Notes: generated by a model not told the origin, from the letters alone. Numbered from the stretch's first letter, positions 1 through 7,099 are shown. The stretch is 18,022 nucleotides of DNA from an uncultured Selenomonadales bacterium (GCA_937910665.1 CALEPR010000144.1:1-18022); one strand, 5' to 3'. Program-made: numbers and translations.

Positions 1-1208
1 GACGAGTTAGTGCCGCCGAATCCGAAAGAGTTGGACATCACATGTTTGATGGCAGTCCTTTTTAGCTCCGATTGCGGAACTAATCCCGTTTCGGGCAACA
101 TCGTTTCAAATCCAAGGTTGGGTGGTATGAATCCTTCTAAAATCGATAGAATCGAAATGACGGCTTCGACGGCTCCCGCTGCACTGGTCGTGTGTCCTGT
201 GTTCGATTTCGTCGATGAAAAGGGCGGAATTTGTTCTGCGAACACTTTTTTTATTGCTATGCTTTCATGAAGGTCGTTGTCGTCCGTTCCTGTGCCGTGT
301 GCATTGATATAATCGACCTGTTCGGGCGTTATACCGGCATCATCTATTGCCTCTTTCATGACGCGTGCCGCCCCTTGTCCTGCGGGGTCCGGTGCTGTCA
401 TATGAAAGGCATCAGCGGTAGATCCATAACCGACTAATTCGGCATAAATCTTCGCTCCGCGTGACTTGGCATGCTCATATTCCTCAAGCACCAGTGCGCC
501 TGCGCCCTCGCCCATGACAAAACCGCTGCGATTTTTGTCGAAAGGTCTGGAGGCATGCGCGGGGTCGTCGTTGTGATCGGAGCAGAGAGCTTTCATTGCG
601 CCGAAACCTGCAACGCCTGCCGGAGAAATTGCCGCCTCAGTTCCTCCCGCGAACATTATATCTGCCTCGCCGCGCTGAATTGTCTGAAATGCGCTGCCGA
701 TACAATCTGTTCCTGTCGCGCAGGCGGTGACGATACAAGCCGAAGGTCCATGCAATTTTAAATCAATGGCAACTTGTCCCGCCGCCATATTCGCCAGCAT
801 CATTGGAATAAAGAAAGGACTGATTCTCGAAGGACCTTTTGCAAAAAGTTTTTCATACTGATTGTGGAGCGTCTGCATGCCGCCGATACCTGCGCCGAGA
901 AAAATTCCTGCGCGGTCGAGATTTACATTTTCTAAATTAAGTTTTGAATCTTCCAACGCGAGTTTCGCCGCCGCCATAGAAAAGTGCGTGTAGCGATCCA
1001 TTTTCTTAATTTCTTTCTTGTTTACAAAATCTTCAGGATTAAAATCTTTCACTTCGCCTGCAATTTGCGAAACATATTCCGACGCATCGAACTGCGTGAT
1101 TTTTTCAATTCCATTTTTTCCGTCGCGCAGTCCGACAAAAAAATTTTCCTTCCCGATACCAATCGGAGTGACCGCTCCCAAGCCGGTGATGACAACTCGA
1201 TTTTTCAA
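1..1208 (-). CDS. fabF: Beta-ketoacyl-ACP synthase II (FabF), 3' end cut by window
   Basis: Condensing enzyme of type II fatty acid synthesis: it joins malonyl-ACP to the growing acyl-ACP in the cytoplasm. I read 402 residues from a TTG start (1206-1208) placed 8 nt after GAGGAGG (1217-1223). The usual length is about 412, so only about ten residues are missing. Visible motifs: N-terminal RVVITGLGAVTPIG, nucleophile Cys in VTACATGTD, catalytic His in NAHGTGT, Lys in SSTKS and second His in NTGHT, and the SFGFGGTN end. It is last in the fabG-acpP-fabK-fabF run. The first two thirds look like standard FabF. The last third (about 1-310) reads GTDDNDLHES and IPPFSSTKSNTGHTTSAAG, more like Bacteroidetes-type ketosynthases, and the codon use shifts (more ATA and CCC) left of about 600. 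The gene may therefore be an assembly hybrid. The KAS family assignment is firm; the integrity of the gene is not. Confidence 0.85.
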   Translation of the reverse strand, partial: MKNRVVITGLGAVTPIGIGKENFFVGLRDGKNGIEKITQFDASEYVSQIAGEVKDFNPEDFVNKKEIKKMDRYTHFSMAAAKLALEDSKLNLENVNLDRAGIFLGAGIGGMQTLHNQYEKLFAKGPSRISPFFIPMMLANMAAGQVAIDLKLHGPSACIVTACATGTDCIGSAFQTIQRGEADIMFAGGTEAAISPAGVAGFGAMKALCSDHNDDPAHASRPFDKNRSGFVMGEGAGALVLEEYEHAKSRGAKIYAELVGYGSTADAFHMTAPDPAGQGAARVMKEAIDDAGITPEQVDYINAHGTGTDDNDLHESIAIKKVFAEQIPPFSSTKSNTGHTTSAAGAVEAVISILSILEGFIPPNLGFETMLPETGLVPQSELKRTAIKHVMSNSFGFGGTNS

Positions 1209-1233
1209 TTCAAATTCCTCCTCAAAAATAAAA

Positions 1234-1280
1234 ATGCGCCTTGCGTAAACAAAAATAAAATTTTTTTACGCATCACGCAT
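1234..1280 (-). terminator. Hairpin with T-tract between fabK and fabF (attenuator or weak terminator)
   Basis: Inverted repeat: ATGCG + TGCGTAAA (1234-1238, 1242-1249) pairs with TTTACGCA + CGCAT (1265-1272, 1276-1280), with a 3-nt internal mismatch and a 15-nt loop. On the minus strand the stem is followed by TTTTTATTTTT and then directly by the fabF Shine-Dalgarno. This suits a partial intrinsic terminator that lowers fabF expression. Termination activity is inferred. Confidence 0.5.
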
Positions 1281-1290
1281 TTGTAATTTT

Positions 1291-2241
1291 TTAATTGCTA
1301 TAAATTTTTTCTGCCTCAGTGACAAGTCCGCTCATAATTTCCTTGACGGACAAAATTTTTTCAATGCGCGGCATATATTCTCCGGTAAAAACCAAACCTG
1401 TTTCCACGTCGCCTTGCTGCGCTCTGGTGAGTGCGCGAATGATACAAAATCTGTGGTTGCAAGCCTTCAAGCAAGAATCGCAAACTTTAGGCGGCACAGG
1501 TCCGGCTAAAATTTTTTTTGAAAAAGGTGTCCGCACTGCTCGACCGGGCAAACCTACAGGACTGTGGATAACTACAACATCATCTGCGTGCGCCTTCAAA
1601 TAATATTCTTTCAAACTCGGCGCAGCATTTGATTCCTTGCTCGCCGCGAAACGCGAACCAAGTTGAACTCCATTCGCTCCCATTTTGAACATATCGACAA
1701 TATCTTTTCCGCTCAAAACTCCGCCTGCCGCAATTACAGGAAGTTTCACCGCCGCGCGTATCGGCTCAATCAATTCGCGAACAGAAACGTCCGTTCCTAA
1801 ATGTCCGCCGGCCTCTTTGCCTTCGACGACGATGGCAGACGCACCAAGTTTCTCAGAAATTTTTGCAAGTTTTACTGAGGAAACAATAGGAACTATCGGC
1901 GTACCGGATTCTTTGCCGTAACCAAAAATATCGCGCGAAAAACCTGCGCCGGCAACTATCAAATCAATTCCAGCATCAATCGCAGTTTTTACAATTCCTG
2001 CAAAGTCAGTCGCCGCCACCATAATATTAATTCCAATTATTCCGTCCGTGAGCGAACGCGCCAATTTTATTTCATAACGCAACTCAGGATGACTCATTCC
2101 CGATGCCGCGATTAAACCTATTCCGCCTTCGTTGGCAACCGCTGCCGCCAATCTCGCAGTCGATAATCTGATTGCCATTCCGCCTTGAACTATCGGCACT
2201 CTTGCAATTTTATTTCCAATTTTAAGTTCCGGAAGTTTCAC
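1291..2241 (-). CDS. fabK: FabK-type enoyl-ACP reductase / nitronate monooxygenase-family flavoprotein
   Basis: FMN-dependent TIM-barrel oxidoreductase. In this fab gene setting it most likely reduces enoyl-ACP in the last step of the elongation cycle. I chose the GTG at 2239-2241 because GGAGG (2250-2254) lies 8 nt upstream; it gives 316 aa starting VKLPELKIGNK, the usual FabK length. The open frame extends to 2307 (338 aa), but that N-terminus is not typical. Motifs, numbered from the chosen start: PIVQGGM near residue 16-22 (flavin site), EGKEAGGHLG at 140-149 with the conserved His at 147, and GGVLSG followed by GVQLGSRF (phosphate binding). Four cysteines at about 254, 257, 261 and 266 (CDSCLKAC then C) are not in classical FabK but occur in related Firmicutes nitronate-monooxygenase-like proteins. 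The family is certain; FabK rather than a nitronate oxidase rests on context. Confidence 0.78.
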   Translation of the reverse strand: MKLPELKIGNKIARVPIVQGGMAIRLSTARLAAAVANEGGIGLIAASGMSHPELRYEIKLARSLTDGIIGINIMVAATDFAGIVKTAIDAGIDLIVAGAGFSRDIFGYGKESGTPIVPIVSSVKLAKISEKLGASAIVVEGKEAGGHLGTDVSVRELIEPIRAAVKLPVIAAGGVLSGKDIVDMFKMGANGVQLGSRFAASKESNAAPSLKEYYLKAHADDVVVIHSPVGLPGRAVRTPFSKKILAGPVPPKVCDSCLKACNHRFCIIRALTRAQQGDVETGLVFTGEYMPRIEKILSVKEIMSGLVTEAEKIYSN

Positions 2242-2319
2242 AGGCAAATCCTCCAATCCCTCCGCCTTCAAAAAAAACCGCGAAGATTTTTTCACTTCAC
2301 GGTTCACTTCGCAAGACTT

Positions 2320-2381
2320 TAAACTTAATTGGAATTTAGTAGCTAAAAAAACTCCTAACTACTAATTCCTAATTAAGTTTA
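2320..2381. repeat. Imperfect palindrome overlapping the acpP stop codon
   Basis: Left arm 2320-2342 (begins TAAACTTAATT, ends TTTAGTAG) and right arm 2359-2381 are near-perfect reverse complements once a one-base shift is allowed on each side. The loop is 16 nt. The outer end of the right arm supplies the TAA stop of acpP (2379-2381). It belongs to the same AATTAGGAATT hairpin family as the palindromes at 2640 and 6052. Confidence 0.7.
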
Positions 2382-2612
2382 GCCTTCTCCGCCGTCTATG
2401 TACTTAACAACATCCTCAACAGTTTTAATCTTCTCCGCCTTTTCGTCAGGAATTTCAATATTAAATTCCTCCTCAAAAGCCATAATCAATTCTACAATGT
2501 CGAGTGAATCAGCTCCAAGATCATCAACAAAAGTTGACGACATCTGTACCTCGTCAGGTTCTGCTCCAAGCTGTTCGACGACAATTTTTTTTACCTGTTC
2601 AAATGTTGACAC
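2379..2612 (-). CDS. acpP: Acyl carrier protein
   Basis: Small acidic carrier of fatty-acyl intermediates, 77 aa (usual length 75-80). Ser36 in GADSLD is the 4'-phosphopantetheine attachment site, followed by the conserved helix II/III sequence VELIMAFEEEFNIEIPDE. It starts with GTG (2610-2612); the nearest purine-rich site is AAAGGAG, about 12 nt upstream, which is rather far. It lies between fabG and fabK, so the carrier is made together with the enzymes that act on it. Both flanking spacers are filled by palindromic AATTAGGA-type repeats. Identification is secure. Confidence 0.96.
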   Translation of the reverse strand: MSTFEQVKKIVVEQLGAEPDEVQMSSTFVDDLGADSLDIVELIMAFEEEFNIEIPDEKAEKIKTVEDVVKYIDGGEG

Positions 2613-2639
2613 CGGTAATTCCAGCTCCTTTCTAATAGT

Positions 2640-2696
2640 CAGGAATGAGGAGTGAGTAATGAGGAATTTAAATTCCTAACTCCTAATTCCTAATTA
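2640..2696. repeat. AGGAATT-family palindrome between fabG and acpP
   Basis: Arms 2643-2669 and 2670-2696 match at 20 of 27 positions as reverse complements, around the perfect 14-bp centre GGAATTTAAATTCC (2663-2676). The arms consist of degenerate 7-bp units (AGGAATG, AGGAGTG, AGGAATT). The right end provides the TAA stop of fabG (2694-2696). Confidence 0.75.
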
Positions 2697-3452
2697 AATC
2701 GCCATACCGCCGTCCACACAGATAACTTGACCTGTGATGTAGGCGGCTTTATCTGAAACCAAAAATTCAACTGCGTTTGCAATATCGTCCGGCTCGCCAA
2801 TGCGACCGACGGGAATAGTTTTGGCAATTTCCTCTTTCACCTTGTCGGAAAGTGCGCCTGTCATATCTGTCGAAATAAATCCCGGCGCAACGGCGTTGAC
2901 TGTAACATTTCGCGAAGCAAGTTCTTTAGCAGTTGACTTCGTGAAACCAATTATCCCAGCCTTCGCCGCAGAATAATTTGCTTGGCTGATATTTCCTGTC
3001 AAGCCGACGACAGAAGACATATTCACAATTCTGCCGCTCCGCTGTTTCATCATCAATTTTGTAACAGCTTTTGTGCAGTTGAAAACGCCTTTTAAATTCG
3101 TCGCGATAACATCGTCAAAATCTTTTTCAGTCATCTTGAGAAGTAAATTGTCGCGAGTGATACCAGCGTTGTTCACCAAAATATCAATCCTGCCCCAAGT
3201 GTCGACAACTTTTTGAACAATTTCGCTCACAGTTTCAAAGTCTGCAACATTTCCTTGAACTAAAATTGCCTCGCCGCCGAAAATTTCAATTTCAGATTTT
3301 GTATCTTCAGCCTTCTCGACATTTCCGGCAAAGTTAATTGCAACCTTCGCGCCGTTCGCCGCAAGTCTGACGGCAATAGCGCGACCGATACCGCGTGAGC
3401 CGCCAGTAACAAGAGCAATCCGTCCTGCAAAAATTTTTTCGTCACTTGCCAT
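2694..3452 (-). CDS. fabG: 3-oxoacyl-ACP reductase
   Basis: NADPH-dependent short-chain dehydrogenase that reduces 3-oxoacyl-ACP to 3-hydroxyacyl-ACP in fatty acid elongation; 252 aa, close to the usual 245-250. The cofactor loop TGGSRGIG spans residues 16-23 and NNAG follows at 94-97. The catalytic tetrad is Asn119, Ser147, Tyr160 and Lys164 (YSAAK), and the C-terminal ITGQVICVDGGM is typical of FabG. The ATG at 3450-3452 follows AGGAGG (3462-3467). It is the first gene of the fab run, 64 bp after rplQ, with a good candidate promoter in that gap. Confidence 0.95.
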   Translation of the reverse strand: MASDEKIFAGRIALVTGGSRGIGRAIAVRLAANGAKVAINFAGNVEKAEDTKSEIEIFGGEAILVQGNVADFETVSEIVQKVVDTWGRIDILVNNAGITRDNLLLKMTEKDFDDVIATNLKGVFNCTKAVTKLMMKQRSGRIVNMSSVVGLTGNISQANYSAAKAGIIGFTKSTAKELASRNVTVNAVAPGFISTDMTGALSDKVKEEIAKTIPVGRIGEPDDIANAVEFLVSDKAAYITGQVICVDGGMAI

Positions 3453-3473
3453 AACAATTCACCTCCTGCGAAG

Positions 3474-3502
3474 AATATATCACAAACACTTTTGCTTGTC
3501 TA
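3474..3502 (-). promoter_or_regulatory. Candidate sigma-70 promoter for fabG-acpP-fabK-fabF
   Basis: On the minus strand: TAGACA (3497-3502), a 17-bp spacer, then TATATT (3474-3479). Each hexamer differs from consensus at one base. The predicted start point, about 3467, falls at the edge of the AGGAGG site, so the leader would be very short. That is a point against it, or the start lies slightly upstream. It sits in the only gap between the alpha cluster and the fab genes. Confidence 0.5.
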
Positions 3503-3516
3503 TAAATTTCTGAAAT

Positions 3517-3858
3517 TCAATCGACAAGTTCAATCAAAACCATCGGCGCGGCATCTCCGCGACGACGATCCAATTTCAAAATTCTGGTGTAACCGCCGTT
3601 GCGCTCAGAAAATTTTTCGGGAATTTCTTCAAAAATTTTATGAACAACTTCGACATCATCAACAGCCTGAATTGCTTGACGGCGAGCGTGAAGGTCACCG
3701 CGTTTTGCAAGTGTGATAACTTTGTCGGCAACTCTGCGAAGCGTTTTTGCCTTCGCCTCAGTCGTTTCAATTCTGCCATGAGTGAAAAATGCGGCAAGCA
3801 AACTTTTTATCAAGGCTTTTCTCGCGCTGCTGTTCCTGCCGAGTTTACTGTAGCTCAT
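3517..3858 (-). CDS. rplQ: 50S ribosomal protein L17
   Basis: Large-subunit protein lining the exit-tunnel side of the ribosome. 113 aa, typical for a short bacterial L17. The N-terminus MSYSKLGRNSSARKAL and the motif FTHGRIETTEAKAKTLRRVAD are hallmarks of the family, as is the C-terminal GYTRILKLDRRRGDAAPM. It follows rpoA by 30 bp, the usual end of the alpha operon. The Shine-Dalgarno is weak (AAGGGAAAAG), so translation may be coupled to rpoA. Confidence 0.97.
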   Translation of the reverse strand: MSYSKLGRNSSARKALIKSLLAAFFTHGRIETTEAKAKTLRRVADKVITLAKRGDLHARRQAIQAVDDVEVVHKIFEEIPEKFSERNGGYTRILKLDRRRGDAAPMVLIELVD

Positions 3859-3888
3859 TTTCTTTTCCCTTCTTTCCGTTTCAAAATT

Positions 3889-4908
3889 TTAAATTTCTTC
3901 GTCCTCAACATTGACTCCGGGTTTAAAAGCCAAACCGAGATCCTCAAGTTTTTTCCGAACCTCGTCCAAAGATTTTCTGCCGAGATTGCGAACTTTCATC
4001 ATTTCGTCCTCAGTCTTGACAACCAAATCGCCTACGACGTTAATTCCTGCGCGTTTCAGACAGTTGAAGGAGCGAACTGACAAATCCAAATCCTCAATGG
4101 TCATATCGAGAACTTTTGCATTTTCATCGTCCTGCGCCTGTGCCGCCGCGATCTGCGGAAATTCTTCCACTTCGTAATCTTCTGAACTGTCGGCAGCTCC
4201 GTCGACAGTTTTAAAAATTTTCAGCTGATCAATCAAATTCGCAGTCGCCTTCGCAACAGCTTCCGCCGGATTTAATGTTCCATTCGTCCAAACTTCAAGA
4301 ATCAACTTGTCAAAGTCCATTTCGTTTCCTACGCGAGTATCTTGCACTTCATACTTCACGCGGAGGACAGGAGAGAAAATTGAATCGATCGGAATAGTTC
4401 CAATCATATCGTCAGGCTTTTTATTTTTATCTGCCGAAACGTAACCGCGTCCGCGCTCGACTTTCATTTCAATGTGCAACTTGCCATTTTCATTCAGCGT
4501 CGCGATATGCAGTTCAGGATTTAAAACTTGAATATCCGCGCCGCAGAGAACATCTGCACCTGTTACTTCGCGCTCGCCTTCCACGTCGATTGAAATTATT
4601 TTCGGTTCGCCGTTGTCAGGAATTTCACTTTCTTCCATTCGCAAATAAAGTTGCTTTATGTTCAAAACAATATTTGTGACATCATCTTTAACGCCGGGGA
4701 TTGTGGAAAATTCATGGAGTACGCCGTCAACTTTGATCGAAGTCACCGCTGCGCCTTCCAGGGAAGACAAAAGCATTCTCCTCAAACTGTTTCCGACGGT
4801 GTGTCCGTAACCACGATCCAACGGTTCGCAGACAAAACGTCCGTAGCGTCCGTCAGGACTTATCTCAACTGTTTCGATTCTGGATTTCGGTCTTTCAAAT
4901 TCTGCCAT
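3889..4908 (-). CDS. rpoA: RNA polymerase alpha subunit
   Basis: Alpha subunit, the dimerising scaffold for core RNA polymerase assembly; 339 aa against the usual 315-335. The N-terminal domain (about 1-235) contains RGYGHTVGNSLRRMLLSS and VDGVLHEFSTIPGV. An acidic linker (about 240-265, rich in E, D and A) leads to the C-terminal domain, which has LSVRSFNCLKRAGIN and RNLGRKSLDEV, the surface that contacts UP-element DNA and activators. It lies between rpsD and rplQ as in most bacterial alpha operons. The spacer to rpsD (4909-5020) is long and holds a hairpin. Confidence 0.97.
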   Translation of the reverse strand: MAEFERPKSRIETVEISPDGRYGRFVCEPLDRGYGHTVGNSLRRMLLSSLEGAAVTSIKVDGVLHEFSTIPGVKDDVTNIVLNIKQLYLRMEESEIPDNGEPKIISIDVEGEREVTGADVLCGADIQVLNPELHIATLNENGKLHIEMKVERGRGYVSADKNKKPDDMIGTIPIDSIFSPVLRVKYEVQDTRVGNEMDFDKLILEVWTNGTLNPAEAVAKATANLIDQLKIFKTVDGAADSSEDYEVEEFPQIAAAQAQDDENAKVLDMTIEDLDLSVRSFNCLKRAGINVVGDLVVKTEDEMMKVRNLGRKSLDEVRKKLEDLGLAFKPGVNVEDEEI

Positions 4909-4967
4909 ACTTTTACATAACCTCCTGCCTTTTCAATGCGTAATGCTCAATGCGCAACGAAAAAAAT

Positions 4968-5011
4968 TTTTTCAATTTATCATTCCGCATTCCTAATTCC
5001 AAATTGAAAAA
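4968..5011. repeat. Inverted repeat in the rpsD-rpoA spacer
   Basis: TTTTTCAATTT (4968-4978) and AAATTGAAAAA (5001-5011) are perfect 11-bp inverted repeats around a 22-nt loop that contains ATTCCTAATTCC. It lies just after the rpsD stop. With A/T-only stem ends it is a weak terminator or a processing hairpin; it may be a degenerate member of the palindrome family. Confidence 0.55.
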
Positions 5012-5020
5012 GACAGACTG

Positions 5021-5614
5021 TTATCTGGAGTACAACTCGACGATCGACTGTTCATTGACAGGAACATCAATGTCTTCGCGGCTGGGAAATCTTGTAACGC
5101 TGCCTTTAAGATTTTCTCTGTCAGCGTCAAGCCATGCAGGTGCGCTGAGTGCGTTGCCTGATTCTTTCATGGCTTTGAAAAGTTCACTGCCGCGACTTTT
5201 TTCTTTAATCTCGATAACGTCGCCGACTTTAACAAGCGCGGAAGGAATATCCAAACGCTTGCCATTAACTGTAATGTGTCCGTGAGTGACAAATTGACGT
5301 GCTTGGCGGCGAGTATTTGCAAGTCCCAAGCGATAGACAACATTGTCAATTCTGCGCTCCAAAAGTATCAAAAGATTTTCACCGGTGACGCCGGGCATCT
5401 TTTTTGCTTTTTCATAATAATTGCGAAAAGGTCTTTCCAAAACGCCGTAAATAAATTTTGCCTTCTGTTTTTCTTTCAACTGAAGACCATATTCGCTGAC
5501 TTTGCGAATCGTTTTGTGCGCCTGACGTTTTGACTGACGCGAACGACCAATAGTCGCCGGCTCAATTCCAAGAGCGCGGCAACGTTTCAAAGCAGGAGTT
5601 CTGTCTATTGCCAT
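5021..5614 (-). CDS. rpsD: 30S ribosomal protein S4
   Basis: Primary 16S rRNA-binding assembly protein, 197 aa (usual about 200-208). The N-terminus MAIDRTPALKRCRALGIEPA lacks the zinc cysteines of some S4 versions and resembles forms I associate with Negativicutes (from memory). The S4 RNA-binding domain spans about residues 87-150, with ERRIDNVVYRLGLA, RRQARQFVTHGHI and VNGKRLDIPS. The C-terminus ends in EQSIVELYSR, as is normal. The position after rpsK is conserved. S4 often represses the alpha operon through a leader structure, but I see no convincing target here. Confidence 0.97.
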   Translation of the reverse strand: MAIDRTPALKRCRALGIEPATIGRSRQSKRQAHKTIRKVSEYGLQLKEKQKAKFIYGVLERPFRNYYEKAKKMPGVTGENLLILLERRIDNVVYRLGLANTRRQARQFVTHGHITVNGKRLDIPSALVKVGDVIEIKEKSRGSELFKAMKESGNALSAPAWLDADRENLKGSVTRFPSREDIDVPVNEQSIVELYSR

Positions 5615-5635
5615 AAAAATTTCACCTCCAAAAAA

Positions 5636-6028
5636 TTAAACTCTGCGACGCTTAGGCGGACGGCATCCGTTGTGCGGAATCGGAGTTACATCTTTAATCA
5701 TATTGACTTCCAAACCTGTCGCCTGAAGTGAGCGAATAGCCGCCTCGCGTCCTGCGCCCGGTCCTTTGACGTAAACTTCGACCTGTTTCAAGCCATGTTC
5801 CATTGCCGCCTTCGCTGCAACCTCTGCCGCTTGCTGTGCTGCAAACGGAGTAGATTTTCTTGAACCGCGAAAACCTAAACCGCCCGCGCTTGCCCAAGAA
5901 AGAGCGTTGCCGCTTTTGTCGGTGATCGTGACAATAGTATTATTAAAGGTGGAGCTGATATGCGCCACGCCAAATTCAATATTCTTGCGAACTTTTTTCT
6001 TAGAACGAACCGTTCTCTTTGTTGCCAC
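5636..6028 (-). CDS. rpsK: 30S ribosomal protein S11
   Basis: Platform protein of the small subunit near the mRNA exit site. 130 aa, the normal length. Key segments are NTIVTITDKSGNALSWASAG, GFRGSRKSTPFAAQ, VYVKGPGAGRE and the invariant end HNGCRPPKRRRV. The start is GTG (6026-6028), 9 nt after GGAGG. It lies between rpsM and rpsD; a perfect-tetraloop palindrome of the repeat family separates it from rpsM. Confidence 0.97.
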   Translation of the reverse strand: MATKRTVRSKKKVRKNIEFGVAHISSTFNNTIVTITDKSGNALSWASAGGLGFRGSRKSTPFAAQQAAEVAAKAAMEHGLKQVEVYVKGPGAGREAAIRSLQATGLEVNMIKDVTPIPHNGCRPPKRRRV

Positions 6029-6051
6029 CTGTTTAATCCTCCTCTTCTATC

Positions 6052-6115
6052 AATTAGGAGTTAGGAGTTAGGAATTAGGAAATAATTCCTCATTCCTCAT
6101 TCCTCATTCCTAATT
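6052..6115. repeat. AGGAATT-family palindrome with 4-nt loop between rpsM and rpsK
   Basis: Arms 6052-6081 and 6086-6115 pair at 25 of 30 positions around a 4-nt loop. The left arm is AATTAGGA followed by AGGAGTT/AGGAATT units at 7-bp period; the right arm, read in reverse complement, is AATTAGGA followed by AGGAATG units. This is the cleanest empty copy of the family. In the transcript the purine-rich arm comes first. Confidence 0.8.
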
Positions 6116-6126
6116 ACTCATTGAAA

Positions 6127-6498
6127 TTATTCTTTCTTCTTGCCCTGAACAAGTTTCTTCGGACCTTTGCGAGTGCGAGCATTATTTTTGGTGTTTTGTC
6201 CGCGAACAGGAAGACCGAGACGATGGCGGCGTCCGCGATAACAGCCAATATCAATGAGTCGCTTGATGTCCATCTGAATATCACGACGCAAGTCACCTTC
6301 CACAACAAAATTGTGCTCGATAACGTCACGAAGTTTAGCAACATCGTCTTCCGTGAGATCCTTTGCTCTGATATCGGGATTGATTCCTGTCATCTGCAAA
6401 ATTTTTTGCGACGAAGGAAGTCCGATTCCAAAAATATAAGTCAAAGCATATTCAACGCGTTTGTCACGGGGCAAATCTACACCGGCTATACGTGCCAT
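6127..6498 (-). CDS. rpsM: 30S ribosomal protein S13
   Basis: Head protein of the small subunit contacting tRNA and the L5 bridge; 123 aa, as usual. N-terminal MARIAGVDLPRDKRVEYALTY, the helix-two-turn-helix region IFGIGLPSSQKIL, and the basic C-terminal tail RGRRHRLGLPVRGQ then NNARTRKGP are all diagnostic. It follows rpmJ closely, in the conserved infA-rpmJ-rpsM-rpsK-rpsD-rpoA-rplQ order. The ATG is preceded by a good AAGGAGG. Confidence 0.97.
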   Translation of the reverse strand: MARIAGVDLPRDKRVEYALTYIFGIGLPSSQKILQMTGINPDIRAKDLTEDDVAKLRDVIEHNFVVEGDLRRDIQMDIKRLIDIGCYRGRRHRLGLPVRGQNTKNNARTRKGPKKLVQGKKKE

Positions 6499-6525
6499 AA
6501 TTTTTCCACCTCCTTAAAAAAATTT

Positions 6526-6639
6526 TTATCCCTGACGCTGTTTGTGCTTGGGATTTTCACAAATAACCATAACGCGACCTTTGCGCTTAATAATTTTGCA
6601 TTTGTCGCAAAGACGCTTAACCGACGGTCTGACTTTCAT
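6526..6639 (-). CDS. rpmJ: 50S ribosomal protein L36
   Basis: Smallest ribosomal protein, 37 aa, found by direct translation: MKVRPSVKRLCDKCKIIKR followed by KGRVMVICENPKHKQRQG. The zinc ligands C11, C14, C27 and H32 are all present, so this is the zinc-binding (C+) form. The ATG at 6637-6639 has AAAGGAGG about 8 nt upstream. Its place between infA and rpsM is conserved. It may be the first gene of a separate transcript (see promoter 6670-6698). Confidence 0.97.
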   Translation of the reverse strand: MKVRPSVKRLCDKCKIIKRKGRVMVICENPKHKQRQG

Positions 6640-6669
6640 AAGTTTCCGCCTCCTTTTAAACAGATTGAT

Positions 6670-6698
6670 AATTTACCACTTTTTTTTATAACTGTCTA
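6670..6698 (-). promoter_or_regulatory. Candidate sigma-70 promoter for the rpmJ-rpsM-...-rplQ unit
   Basis: On the minus strand: TAGACA (6693-6698), exactly 17 bp, then TAAATT (6670-6675). The start point would be near 6663, giving a leader of about 24 nt that contains AAAGGAGG. The -35 and spacer length match the candidate fabG promoter. It lies directly downstream of the infA terminator-like hairpin. Confidence 0.45.
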
Positions 6699-6705
6699 CA
6701 AAAAA

Positions 6706-6735
6706 TTTTTCGCCAACAAAATTTTCGGCGAAAAA
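6706..6735 (-). terminator. Rho-independent terminator-like hairpin after infA
   Basis: TTTTTCGCC (6706-6714) and GGCGAAAAA (6727-6735) form a perfect 9-bp inverted repeat with a 12-nt loop. On the minus strand it is followed by a run of Ts. It lies in the 228-bp infA-rpmJ gap (6640-6867), the longest spacer of the cluster, which otherwise holds only A/T tracts with several AAAAATTTTT motifs. It probably separates the spc and alpha transcripts at least in part. Confidence 0.6.
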
Positions 6736-6867
6736 AATTTTAAAAATTGTTTTGAAAAATTTTTTCAGAAGTTTTTTTCCTCTGCGTGAGACAAAAAATT
6801 TTTTCCTTGCTCATGCCAACTTTTTTTTCAAGAAACAATTTCACAAAAATTCCCTCAAAAAAATTTT

Positions 6868-7086
6868 TCACTTGAAACGATAAGTAATTCTTCCGCGAGT
6901 CAAGTCGTAAGGCGTGAGTTCGATTGTAACTTTATCTCCCGGCAAAATTCTGATGAAGTTCATTCTGATTTTTCCTGAAACATGCGCCAAGACTGTGTGA
7001 CCGTTCTCCAATTCAACTTGAAACATTGCGTTAGGCAGAGCCTCCAAAACTTTGCCCTCAACTTCAATTACATCTTGCTTTGACAT
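6868..7086 (-). CDS. infA: Translation initiation factor IF-1
   Basis: Essential initiation factor occupying the ribosomal A site; a single S1-like OB fold of 72 aa, the standard length. Diagnostic sequence: MSKQDVIEVEGKVLEALPNA, FQVELENGHTVLAHVSGKIR, and the end LTPYDLTRGRITYRFK. It starts 13 bp after the adk stop codon. Many Firmicutes have map and a KOW-domain gene between adk and infA; both are absent here. Confidence 0.97.
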   Translation of the reverse strand: MSKQDVIEVEGKVLEALPNAMFQVELENGHTVLAHVSGKIRMNFIRILPGDKVTIELTPYDLTRGRITYRFK

Positions 7087-7099
7087 TGCTTGTCACCTC

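Noticed and set aside
3453..3516. FapR operator before fabG
   Set aside because: No palindrome resembling the known FapR site could be found in the gap.
3640..4080. Open frame of 146 codons on the + strand
   Set aside because: Antisense shadow of rplQ and rpoA, both of which are certain genes.
6121..6789. Open frame of 222 codons on the + strand
   Set aside because: It is antisense to rpsM and rpmJ and runs on through A/T tracts; the translation is low-complexity Phe/Asn/Lys with no family signal.
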